Source: Chloroflexus islandicus
GTDB lineage: Bacteria; Chloroflexota; Chloroflexia; Chloroflexales; Chloroflexaceae
Assembly (NCBI RefSeq): GCF_001650695.1
Contig: NZ_LWQS01000031.1
Location: forward strand, 50,638 to 114,637
Direction of reading: 5' to 3'
Length of the DNA: 64,000 nucleotides
The notes beneath the pieces were generated by a model. The model did no database searches, was not told the origin of the DNA, and worked only from the letters and a program-made list of their open reading frames with translations. Of this stretch, positions 54,768 through 62,204 are shown in pieces (position 1 is the first letter of the stretch; each line of letters opens with the position of its first letter). The position numbers and the translations under genes were made by a program.

Positions 54768-55571
54768 GTGGATTGGAACGACCGGATGCGACAGCGCGCG
54801 TTTTTCATCGCCATCCTGATCGGGGCGCTCGTCACCATCGCGTGGCTCCAGCGTCCCGACGGCCAGTTGCACGTCATCCTGCTCCCGACTGCCGGCGATG
54901 CGATCCTCATCCAATCACCCGCTGGTTCGTTTACGTTGATTGACGGCGGGCGCGACCCAACCGATCTGGCGGTTGCTTTGGGGACATATCTGCCGTTTTG
55001 GCAACGCCATTTGGCAGCCACGGTGCTGACCCGCGCTGTTGAGCGCAATCTGCCCGGCCAGTTGGGGGCGTTGCGGCGATACCGGCCCGCGCTGGCGCTG
55101 GCGCAGACGATGCCCAAGGGAGAATGGCGCGATCTGATGGACAGCATGGCAACGCCGGTGCGCCCATTGCAAGCCGGGCAACAGATCAATCTCGGCGGAG
55201 CGCGCTTGCACGTATTAGCGACGAATGACGGTGATGACGGCGGCGCAGTGTTGCTGATTGAATACCGCGCAACCCGTGTGCTCATCCACAACGGCGGCAG
55301 CGCCGGCGATGCGGCCCTTGCCGCATTGGCCGGGCAAACGATTGATCTGCTCATCTATCCGTGGCAACGCCCGATCACGACGCCGGCATTGCGCGATCTG
55401 CGCCTTCGCGCTGTCGCCTTCAGCTCCGGCTTTGAGGCCGATGAGCCAGCGTTAGCTAGCTTGCATGAACGGCGGCAACTGGCGCCATACTTGTACCATC
55501 CCAAACTCGACGGTGCGATCCATCTGATCAGTGATGGTCGTCGAGCAACCATAACCACGCAACCGCCATGA
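54768..55571 (+). CDS. ComEC-like metallo-beta-lactamase-fold protein without metal ligands
   Basis: A 267-residue protein; GTG 54768 or ATG 54786. One N-terminal helix (~9-26) suggests membrane anchoring. The body follows the ComEC C-terminal MBL layout: LHVILLPTAGDAILIQSP, then SFTLIDGGRDPTDLAVALGTYLP and a late YLYHPKLDGAIHLISDG. Where the HxHxDH metal motif should be, the sequence reads TVLTRAVERNLPGQLGAL, and no later His cluster was found, so it is probably not a metallohydrolase. Its stop overlaps the flippase start (ATGA), linking it to glycan or envelope export. Confidence 0.75.
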   Translation: MDWNDRMRQRAFFIAILIGALVTIAWLQRPDGQLHVILLPTAGDAILIQSPAGSFTLIDGGRDPTDLAVALGTYLPFWQRHLAATVLTRAVERNLPGQLGALRRYRPALALAQTMPKGEWRDLMDSMATPVRPLQAGQQINLGGARLHVLATNDGDDGGAVLLIEYRATRVLIHNGGSAGDAALAALAGQTIDLLIYPWQRPITTPALRDLRLRAVAFSSGFEADEPALASLHERRQLAPYLYHPKLDGAIHLISDGRRATITTQPP

Positions 55572-57193
55572 ACGACCGTCTCGGCTTAGTCTTATTCCTC
55601 ATCGGCGCGGCCCTTGCGCTGCTCAGCGCCGGCGCATTCCTCTGGCAGCGGTTTTACCGCGACGATCCGGCCAATGCGGCCCGCCGCATCTTTAAAAACA
55701 GCGCCGTCACTTTTGGCTTGCGCATGTTCGTGCGCGGGTTGGATACGGTTATCCTATTTTTGCTGGTCGGCGCGCTCGATCCAGCGGCGCTCGGCGCGTA
55801 CAATACCGCTGCGCTACTGGTGGCGCAATACCTCGCCACCTTTACCGAATTCGGCCTTGGCATCTTGCTGACCCGCGAAGTGGCCCGCCATCCTGATGCT
55901 GCCCGCCGGTTGTTCGGCGTCACCCTAGCCCTGCGCCTACTGCTCATCATCGCCGCGGCTGCACCGGTGGCATGGCTGGTCATCGCCGGCTACAACCTGA
56001 TCGGTGCGGTTGGGTTGAGCGAACCGCTCACCACTGATGGCCAACTCGCGATCTGGATCTTGCTGCTGACCCTCGTGCCGAGCGCGTATAGTGGTGCGGT
56101 GACGGCGCTCTACAATGCTGCCGAACGCATGGAAGTGCCGGCGGCGGTGGAAGTGTTGACGGCACTGCTCAGCTTTCTAGCCCGCATCGCCGTGCTTGCG
56201 CTGGGATGGGGCGTGATCGGGCTAGCGTGGGCAGCAGTGTTGGTCAGCTCAATCACCGCCGTGATCTTTTTCGGGTTGCAAGTGCGCACCTTCTTCGCCC
56301 CCACCCTCAGCTTCGATGGCGCCGCGATCCGCGCTCTTGTGCCGCAGGCGCTGCCGTTGATGCTAAACAACCTGCTCAGCGTGATCTTCTTTCGCTTCGA
56401 CCTCTTCATCGTGCGCGCTTTTGGCGGCAGCAACGCCGATCTGCTGGTGCAGCAGTACGTCTTGCCCTACCAATTGCTCAACATCGCGCTGGTACTGCCG
56501 CCAGCCATTACCTTCGCTGTGTTCCCGCTCTTGGCACGGCGAGCCGGCGGCGCGCGCAGCGAACTAGCCATCGCCCAACAACGCACGCTGCGCCTACTGC
56601 TCTTGATCGCCTTCCCGCTGGCAATGGGCATGACCCTGCTGGCCGATGATCTGGTCTGGATCTTCGCCCGTCGCCGCTTTGCCGAATACCTGCCGTCGGT
56701 GACGGTGCTCGCAGTGCTAGCGTGGTTCCTGCCGCTCTCGTTTGCCAACGGCCTCTTACAATATGTCTTGATCGCCATCGAACGGCAGACCGCCATCACC
56801 CGCGCCTTCGTCGCCGGTGCGGTCTTCAACCTGACCGCCAACCTGATCGCGATCCCGCTCGCCATCCGGCTAGGCCAACCCGCAGATGCTCTACTGGCGG
56901 CGGCGATCATCACGATTGCCTCGGAAGTCGTGCTGTACGCCGTCTTCCGGCCCGTGCTGCATCGCGAAGGCTTACCGCCGGGACTCCTGAAGCTGATGTG
57001 GCAACCGGCGCTGGCTAGCTTCGCCATGGCCGCCGCGATGCTGCCGGCCATCATCTGGTTACCGGGATGGATCGGCAGTCTGTGCGCGATCCTGATCGGC
57101 CCGCCGGTATACGGCGCTGCGCTATGGCTGATCGGCGCCATTGGCGCGGAAGAGGTGGCGCTCGCGCGGCGGATCATTGGGCGGGCATCGTGA
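55568..57193 (+). CDS. MOP-superfamily polysaccharide/lipid-linked glycan flippase
   Basis: A 541-residue protein with about 14 helices. After a first helix the cytoplasmic stretch ARRIFKNSAVTFGLRMFVRGLDTVILFLLVGALDPAALGAYNTAALL is typical of the Wzx/O-antigen exporter opening. Later segments (PLMLNNLLSVIFFRFDLFIV; ARRAGGARSELAIAQQRTLRLLL; GMTLLADDLVWIFARRRFAEYLPSV) follow the MOP repeat. It is the second such flippase in the window. Coupled to the MBL-like gene by an ATGA overlap. Cargo unknown. Confidence 0.85.
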   Translation: MNDRLGLVLFLIGAALALLSAGAFLWQRFYRDDPANAARRIFKNSAVTFGLRMFVRGLDTVILFLLVGALDPAALGAYNTAALLVAQYLATFTEFGLGILLTREVARHPDAARRLFGVTLALRLLLIIAAAAPVAWLVIAGYNLIGAVGLSEPLTTDGQLAIWILLLTLVPSAYSGAVTALYNAAERMEVPAAVEVLTALLSFLARIAVLALGWGVIGLAWAAVLVSSITAVIFFGLQVRTFFAPTLSFDGAAIRALVPQALPLMLNNLLSVIFFRFDLFIVRAFGGSNADLLVQQYVLPYQLLNIALVLPPAITFAVFPLLARRAGGARSELAIAQQRTLRLLLLIAFPLAMGMTLLADDLVWIFARRRFAEYLPSVTVLAVLAWFLPLSFANGLLQYVLIAIERQTAITRAFVAGAVFNLTANLIAIPLAIRLGQPADALLAAAIITIASEVVLYAVFRPVLHREGLPPGLLKLMWQPALASFAMAAAMLPAIIWLPGWIGSLCAILIGPPVYGAALWLIGAIGAEEVALARRIIGRAS

Positions 57194-57237
57194 TCGCTGG
57201 TACTATGTAGCAAACCACATAAGAGTGACGGGACACT

Positions 57238-58737
57238 ATGCTCAACCGCGCCAACTGCGACCCCGAAACCGATCAAGCGCACCGGAATGCCTTGGGGCAG
57301 TTTTTCACGCCGCCCCACATTGCCGATCTGATGGCGTCGTGGATCGATCCCTTGCCGGAAACGATTGTTCTGCTCGATGCCGGTGCAGGCAGTGGCGCCT
57401 TAACCGCAGCGCTGGTGCGCAGAGTTTGCCAAAACCGTGGCCCAACTCGCCGGATCCATGTAACTGCATTTGAGATCGATCACGCCTTAACGCAACCGCT
57501 CGCCCAATGTATGGCGGAATGCCAACGCATGTGCGAGGCGGCGGATGTACAATTTACGGCTGATATCCATCATACCGACTTTATCAGCGCGGCAGTGCCA
57601 ATTGTACGCCGTGAACTCTTCGCCGCTGCCCTGCCGCCGTTCAACGTTGCACTGGTCAATCCACCTTATCGCAAAATCCGCAGCGACTCAACTTACCGCT
57701 TGCTGCTGCGTTCGGCAGGGATCGAAACGAGCAACCTGTACGCTGGATTTCTTGCTCTGATTATGCAGTTGCTTGTTCCCGGCGGCCAGCTCGTATCGAT
57801 TACTCCGCGCAGCTTCTGCAACGGCCCCTATTTTCGACCGTTTCGCGCTGAGTTGCTGAACACGATGGCGATCCAGCGCCTCCACACGTTTGACTCACGC
57901 GCCACCGTCTTTCGCCACGACGATGTGCTGCAAGAAACCGTCATTATGCACGCGATCAAATCAACCCAACCGCGCGCCACAATCTGGGTGTCGCGCAGCA
58001 ATGGACTTGCCGGTCACCCAATATACGAGCAAGCATTGCCCAGTGATACGGTTATTCGCGCCACCGGCGCCGATCGCTGGATTCATATCCCGGAACACGA
58101 AGATATCCTGCGCGCGCAAGGGCAGCGCCAACGACTGCCGGCCACACTGGCTGAGCTTGGTTTAGCGGTATCAACTGGCAGAGTGGTTGACTTTCGGGCC
58201 CGGCCATGGTTACGCGCTGAACCGGACGAAGCGACCGTTCCGTTGATTTACCCGCACAACCTGCAACATGGTGTAATCCAATGGCCAGACGTAAGCATGC
58301 GCAAACCGCAAGCGATCCAACGTTGCGCCGAAACAGCCAACCTGTTGATCCCCTCGGCAATCTACGTGGTCGTCAAACGATTTACGGCCAAAGAGGAGCG
58401 GCGTCGCTTGGTAGCGGCGCTGTATGAGCCTTGGCGCATACCTGCTGAGAGCGTAGGATTTGAAAATCATGTCAACTATATTCACGCCAACGGTCGCGGG
58501 ATCGAGCTTGCGCTCGCCAAAGGACTCACGATCTTCCTGAACTCGACGTGGGCAGATCGTGCGTTCCGGGCCTTCAGCGGCCACACCCAAGTCAATGCCG
58601 CCGATCTGCGCGCCTTCTCTTATCCGAACCGGGCAGCGCTGGAATATATTGGCAATCTCATCGATCAAGTAAATCTCTCCCAAACAGAGATTGATGCTAT
58701 CATTGAGGGGCTATTGTATGAGTCAACGCGAGATTAA
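57238..58737 (+). CDS. BsuBI/PstI-type adenine-specific DNA methyltransferase
   Basis: A 499-residue protein from ATG 57238. N6-adenine methylase motifs: motif X in GQFFTPPHIADLMASWI, motif I DAGAGSGALTAAL (near residue 45), motif IV NPPY (near residue 142, ALVNPPYRKIRS). A target-recognition part fills the C-terminal half. Length is close to M.PstI (about 500). The gene directly precedes and overlaps a BsuBI/PstI-family endonuclease gene by 20 bases, so it protects the host from that enzyme. PstI-like enzymes recognise CTGCAG, but the target here is not known. GC is somewhat lower than in flanking genes, hinting at transfer. Confidence 0.9.
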   Translation: MLNRANCDPETDQAHRNALGQFFTPPHIADLMASWIDPLPETIVLLDAGAGSGALTAALVRRVCQNRGPTRRIHVTAFEIDHALTQPLAQCMAECQRMCEAADVQFTADIHHTDFISAAVPIVRRELFAAALPPFNVALVNPPYRKIRSDSTYRLLLRSAGIETSNLYAGFLALIMQLLVPGGQLVSITPRSFCNGPYFRPFRAELLNTMAIQRLHTFDSRATVFRHDDVLQETVIMHAIKSTQPRATIWVSRSNGLAGHPIYEQALPSDTVIRATGADRWIHIPEHEDILRAQGQRQRLPATLAELGLAVSTGRVVDFRARPWLRAEPDEATVPLIYPHNLQHGVIQWPDVSMRKPQAIQRCAETANLLIPSAIYVVVKRFTAKEERRRLVAALYEPWRIPAESVGFENHVNYIHANGRGIELALAKGLTIFLNSTWADRAFRAFSGHTQVNAADLRAFSYPNRAALEYIGNLIDQVNLSQTEIDAIIEGLLYESTRD

Positions 58738-59125
58738 ACCTGAAAAGATGCGACAAGAAAAGCTCTCCCAAGCAAAAATGATTCTGCAACAGCTTGGTTT
58801 TGGCCCACGCCAGTCAAACGATATCGCTGGATATACCTTGCTCGCCCTTGCCAATCTCACCCCAGAACTGCTGTGGAGTAAAGCAACCGCGCCGTTATGT
58901 GGAATAAAAGGAATTATTGACTTTATCAAAGAATACTATGGTGAATCATACGCCCCAAATACACGCGAAACTATTCGCGATGAAGCGGTTAAATATTTTG
59001 TTGCCGCAGGTCTAGTGGTACCCAACCCAGACAAACCAGATCGACCGACAAATAGTGGTAAATACGTATATCAGCTTTCACCGGCAACACTACAACTACT
59101 TCAATCATTCAACACTGATCAATGA
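58718..59125 (+). CDS. N-terminal fragment of the restriction endonuclease
   Basis: 135 residues, MSQREIKPEKMRQEKLSQ... to LLQSFNTDQ. It matches the N-terminal (helix-turn-helix-like) domain of BsuBI/PstI enzymes: LLALANLTPELLWSKATAPL, TRETIRDEAVKYFVAAGLV and NSGKYVYQLSPATLQLL. The domain alone has no nuclease residues and would only bind DNA, if stable. Base composition is more AT-rich than the rest of the window. Confidence 0.75.
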   Translation: MSQREIKPEKMRQEKLSQAKMILQQLGFGPRQSNDIAGYTLLALANLTPELLWSKATAPLCGIKGIIDFIKEYYGESYAPNTRETIRDEAVKYFVAAGLVVPNPDKPDRPTNSGKYVYQLSPATLQLLQSFNTDQ

Positions 59126-59185
59126 CACGAAACCCTAACAAATTATTTAAAAGCTCAAGAAACCATCAAACAAGAGCTAGAGCGA

Positions 59186-59698
59186 GTGCGCAAAACAGCA
59201 GACATCCAAATACATCTCTCGCCTAGCCAAGTGATACATCTATCTCCCGGTGGTCAGAATCCACTAATCAAAGACATTATTGAAAAATTTTGCCCAAGAT
59301 TCGCAAAGAACGGGATCGTTATTTACGTCGGCGATACTCGTCTCGCATATAGGGATGATACTTACCTCGAAGAACTGGGTATCAAGCTCAATTCTGCTGC
59401 TAAAATGCCCGACGTGATCGTGTATGATCCCAGTCGCAACTGGATTCTGCTCATTGAAGCTGTCACCAGCGCCGGCCCAATTGACGGCAAGCGGCGCAAA
59501 GAGCTAAAAGATCTGTTTAAGAATGATACTGCCGGTTTAGTCTTCGTCACTGCGTTCAGCGATCGGAAGACAATGCGCCGATTTTTAGATCAGATTTCAT
59601 GGGAAACGGAAGTTTGGATTGCTGACAATCCTGATCACATCATCCACTTTGACGGTGAACGCTTCCTTGGCCCATATCCTGACACCCAACCTACCTAG
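59186..59698 (+). CDS. Catalytic fragment of the restriction endonuclease
   Basis: 170 residues from a GTG at 59186, in the same frame as the upstream fragment. Family motifs are present: HLSPGGQNPLIKDIIEKF, IVIYVGDTRL, the PD-(D/E)xK-like core KMPDVIVYDPSRNWILLIEAV plus VTSAGPIDGKRRKE, then GLVFVTAFSDRKTMRRFL, WETEVWIADNPDHIIHFDG and FLGPYP. No clear ribosome site precedes the GTG, so independent expression is doubtful. If it were made together with the first fragment a split enzyme is conceivable. Confidence 0.75.
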   Translation: MRKTADIQIHLSPSQVIHLSPGGQNPLIKDIIEKFCPRFAKNGIVIYVGDTRLAYRDDTYLEELGIKLNSAAKMPDVIVYDPSRNWILLIEAVTSAGPIDGKRRKELKDLFKNDTAGLVFVTAFSDRKTMRRFLDQISWETEVWIADNPDHIIHFDGERFLGPYPDTQPT

Positions 59699-60170
59699 CG
59701 CATCGATGACGGTATGTAACGTCCCACTGCACACGAAACAAGCGCACCACATCCCTATGCAACTATCTGTCAGCCTGATATTCAGACGCCTACCGCCACA
59801 TGCACAGCTAGACTGGATGTTCCATCGTACTTAATCTATAGCTGTGATTCCCCCCAATGACTCTGAACGGCAAGTCAATCAAATAAAATCCCTGATCGAA
59901 TAGATTTTATGTCTACATCCAAATAAATTGCACCAAAATGCACAAATTATAAAATAAAAACATCAAACTTCATATTTTTAACGAAATTTTTACTTGTTAA
60001 AAATTGTACTATAAACCTTAAAACGAATTATATTATCACTTCTGTTATCAACTATCAGCCCACCATCACTATCTTTCTACGAAATTCTCAGCAAAATGTA
60101 GGAACTTTTCTCATTTTTGCGTCGTATTCTATACGTAACAGCAGCAGTGGCATAAGCGAAGGAGGCTTGT
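59699..60170. other. AT-rich intergenic region
   Basis: About 470 bases, strikingly AT-rich from ~59870 to ~60120 (runs such as TATAAAATAAAAACATC and TTTTACTTGTTAAAAATTG), in contrast with the high-GC surroundings. No gene or clear hairpin found. It adjoins the restriction-modification genes and may be foreign DNA, and must also hold the promoter of the exported protein at 60171. The ribosome site GAAGGAGG precedes that gene. Confidence 0.6.
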
Positions 60171-62030
60171 ATGAACCGGCTGCGTATTCTCTGGAGTGCG
60201 ATCATCCTGATGGTGGCGCTGATGATCAGTGGCACGACATCACTGATGGCAGCGCCCTTCTCTGGTCGCACCACGTTTGCCGACCCGCGCTTTGCGGCAG
60301 TCTGGACGCGCACCGACGGCGAGGCGGTGCGGGGCGGGCGCACGTGGTATTGGGGGCCGGGGCCGTGGTTTGATTACGGCGAATTTTACCGGCAAAGCCC
60401 CAATAGCGCGCGCACCGTGCAGTATTTCGACAAGGCGCGGATGGAGATCAACAATCCGGCTGAAGGCATTGTCACGAATGGCTTGCTGGTGAAAGAACTC
60501 ATTAGCGGGCGCATGCAGCTCGGTGACGATCCTTACGATGTGAGCTATCGCGAAGGGTCGGATGTGCCGGTGGCCGGCAACCCGCGCGCAGCGAACACCA
60601 TCGCTCCCGGCTATCGTGACTTCGCCGGCATTGCCACGATCGACAATGGCTACCGCGATCCGTCGCGTCTCAACCAGCGAGTGAATACTGTCATCTCGCG
60701 CAGCGGCAACCTCAGCGTGCGCGATGACCTCGCCAAACCCGAAACAACGATCGTCCAATACAACAGCGTGACCGGCCACAACATTCCGAAGGTCTTCTGG
60801 GACTTTATGAACCAGCGTGGACGGGTCATGGAGAATGGTCGTATCGTAACAGCGCCGATTGTAGACTGGCTGTTTGCGATGGGCTATCCAATCACCGATC
60901 CCTACTGGACGCGGGCGGTGGTCGGCGACACCGAGCGCGATGTGCTGGTGCAGCTCTTCGAGCGGCGCGTACTGACCTACACCCCTGACAACCCGGCTGG
61001 CTATCAGGTCGAGATGGGCAACGTCGGCCAGCACTACTTCCAGTGGCGTTACCCGCACCTCGGCACGCCGTGGGCCGCACCTGATCCGGTGACACCGCTG
61101 ATCTACGCCTCGAATATTGACACCGGCAGCTACTGGGAACTCTACCGGGCCAATTTCAACGGTGGCGGCCAACGCCTGACCTTCAACAATGGCGAGACGG
61201 TTGCTTTCTCGTGGCGGCGCAGTTGGGATCCGGCCCAACAATACCTGATCGTTGACTCGCGGCGCAATAGCCCCACCTATCGCCAGATCTACGCCCTCAA
61301 CGCGATTGCCGCCGATGCGGGCGAACGAGCGCCGGGAGCTGGCGTCCTCCGCATTAGCTACAGCAACAACGATGGCGCCTTCCCACCGCCGGATAATGAT
61401 TACTCAACCACCCCCGGCAGTGAATACAACGCCATGGTTTCGCCTGACGGCAATCTGATGGTATTCGTCTCAGAACGAACCGGCGCACCGCAACTCTACC
61501 TCCGCCGGCTGAATATCCCGCTGCGCGGCTTTGCCCAGCAGATCACCTCTTATGACCCAGCCTGCACCGTCGAAACACCAACATGGTCGCCCGATGGCCG
61601 CAGCCTGTTCTGGGTCACAAACTGCGAGGGTAACTTCGAGATCTACCGGGCCGATGTTCGTTACTACTACATTGATACGCTCTATGCCGGGGTTGAGCCG
61701 GTGAACATCCGCAACCTGACCAACAACGCGGCCAACGACCGCTTCGCCCGCGTCTCGCCTGACGGTAAGTTGGTCGCCTTTGGCAGCGACCGCGACGGCA
61801 ACTGGGAGATCTACGTGATGAACGCCGACGGCAGCAATGTCCGCCGTCTGACCAACCATCCCGCCACCGATGATGGCCCCACGTGGTCGCCCGATAGCAA
61901 CCGGCTCGCCTTCGCCAGCGACCGCGACGGCGACTTTGAGATTTATATCCTGAACGTTAGCGATGGAGTCATAACCCAACAAGTGACCCAAAACGCCGCT
62001 CAAGACCGCTGGCCGTTGTGGGCCCAGTAG
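60171..62030 (+). CDS. Exported TolB-like beta-propeller (PD40) protein
   Basis: A 619-residue protein from ATG 60171 (GAAGGAGG upstream). Signal peptide ~1-28 (MNRLRILWSAIILMVALMIS). Residues ~30-300 form a domain seen in many Chloroflexota exported proteins (TWYWGPGPWFDYGEFY; VQYFDKARMEINNP; TNGLLVKELISGRMQ), of unknown function. Residues ~310-619 are a beta-propeller of WD40-like/PD40 blades, e.g. VSPDGKLVAFGSDRDGNWEI, YVMNADGSNVRRLTNHP and WSPDSNRLAFASDRDGDFEI. Probably a cell-surface binding protein. A close paralogue follows at 62205. Confidence 0.87.
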   Translation: MNRLRILWSAIILMVALMISGTTSLMAAPFSGRTTFADPRFAAVWTRTDGEAVRGGRTWYWGPGPWFDYGEFYRQSPNSARTVQYFDKARMEINNPAEGIVTNGLLVKELISGRMQLGDDPYDVSYREGSDVPVAGNPRAANTIAPGYRDFAGIATIDNGYRDPSRLNQRVNTVISRSGNLSVRDDLAKPETTIVQYNSVTGHNIPKVFWDFMNQRGRVMENGRIVTAPIVDWLFAMGYPITDPYWTRAVVGDTERDVLVQLFERRVLTYTPDNPAGYQVEMGNVGQHYFQWRYPHLGTPWAAPDPVTPLIYASNIDTGSYWELYRANFNGGGQRLTFNNGETVAFSWRRSWDPAQQYLIVDSRRNSPTYRQIYALNAIAADAGERAPGAGVLRISYSNNDGAFPPPDNDYSTTPGSEYNAMVSPDGNLMVFVSERTGAPQLYLRRLNIPLRGFAQQITSYDPACTVETPTWSPDGRSLFWVTNCEGNFEIYRADVRYYYIDTLYAGVEPVNIRNLTNNAANDRFARVSPDGKLVAFGSDRDGNWEIYVMNADGSNVRRLTNHPATDDGPTWSPDSNRLAFASDRDGDFEIYILNVSDGVITQQVTQNAAQDRWPLWAQ

Positions 62031-62031
62031 A

Positions 62032-62104
62032 GACGCACGGCTGTGCGTCCCCGCACGGCTGTGCGTCCCCAAGCATTCGTAGGGGCGGATGGCAATCCGC
62101 CCCC
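62032..62104. repeat. Three short palindromes after the propeller gene
   Basis: GACGCACGG-CTGTGCGTC-type stem at 62032-62049 directly after the stop, a second CGCACGGCTGTGCG at 62052-62065, and GTAGGGGCGGAT-GGCA-ATCCGCCCC at 62079-62104. The first two share their core with 10069-10090. They may act as terminators. Confidence 0.55.
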
Positions 62105-62148
62105 GGATGGCAAACCACCCCATGACCCCATACGGGCGAATAGGACGA

Positions 62149-62180
62149 GGGTACGGGCAGGTTTACATCTGCCCATACCC
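62149..62180. repeat. Palindrome, GGTTT core variant
   Basis: GGGTACGGGCAG-GTTTACAT-CTGCCCATACCC, related to 48840-48868, 25 bases before the next ATG. Confidence 0.5.
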
Positions 62181-62204
62181 CCTCCTACCTACGGAGGTGC
62201 TGCA

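Larger units (their letters stand above)
58718..59698 (+). pseudogene. BsuBI/PstI-family restriction endonuclease interrupted by an in-frame TGA
   Basis: From ATG 58718 (GAGGGG upstream) to 59698 is a single frame of 326 codons before its natural stop, the size of PstI (about 320 residues), broken only by TGA at 59123-59125 (codon 136). Before the stop lies the N-terminal winged-helix-like domain. After it the same frame continues HETLTNYLKAQETIKQELER (the family's linker helix) into an intact catalytic domain. The codon is probably a Trp TGG changed to TGA. Everything else is intact, so the event is recent, or the stop is read through, or it is a sequencing error. The partner methylase is complete. 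Confidence 0.82.

Noticed and set aside
60240..61241. 333-codon minus-strand frame
   Set aside because: Shadow of the propeller gene at 60171, which has a signal peptide, ribosome site and known blades.
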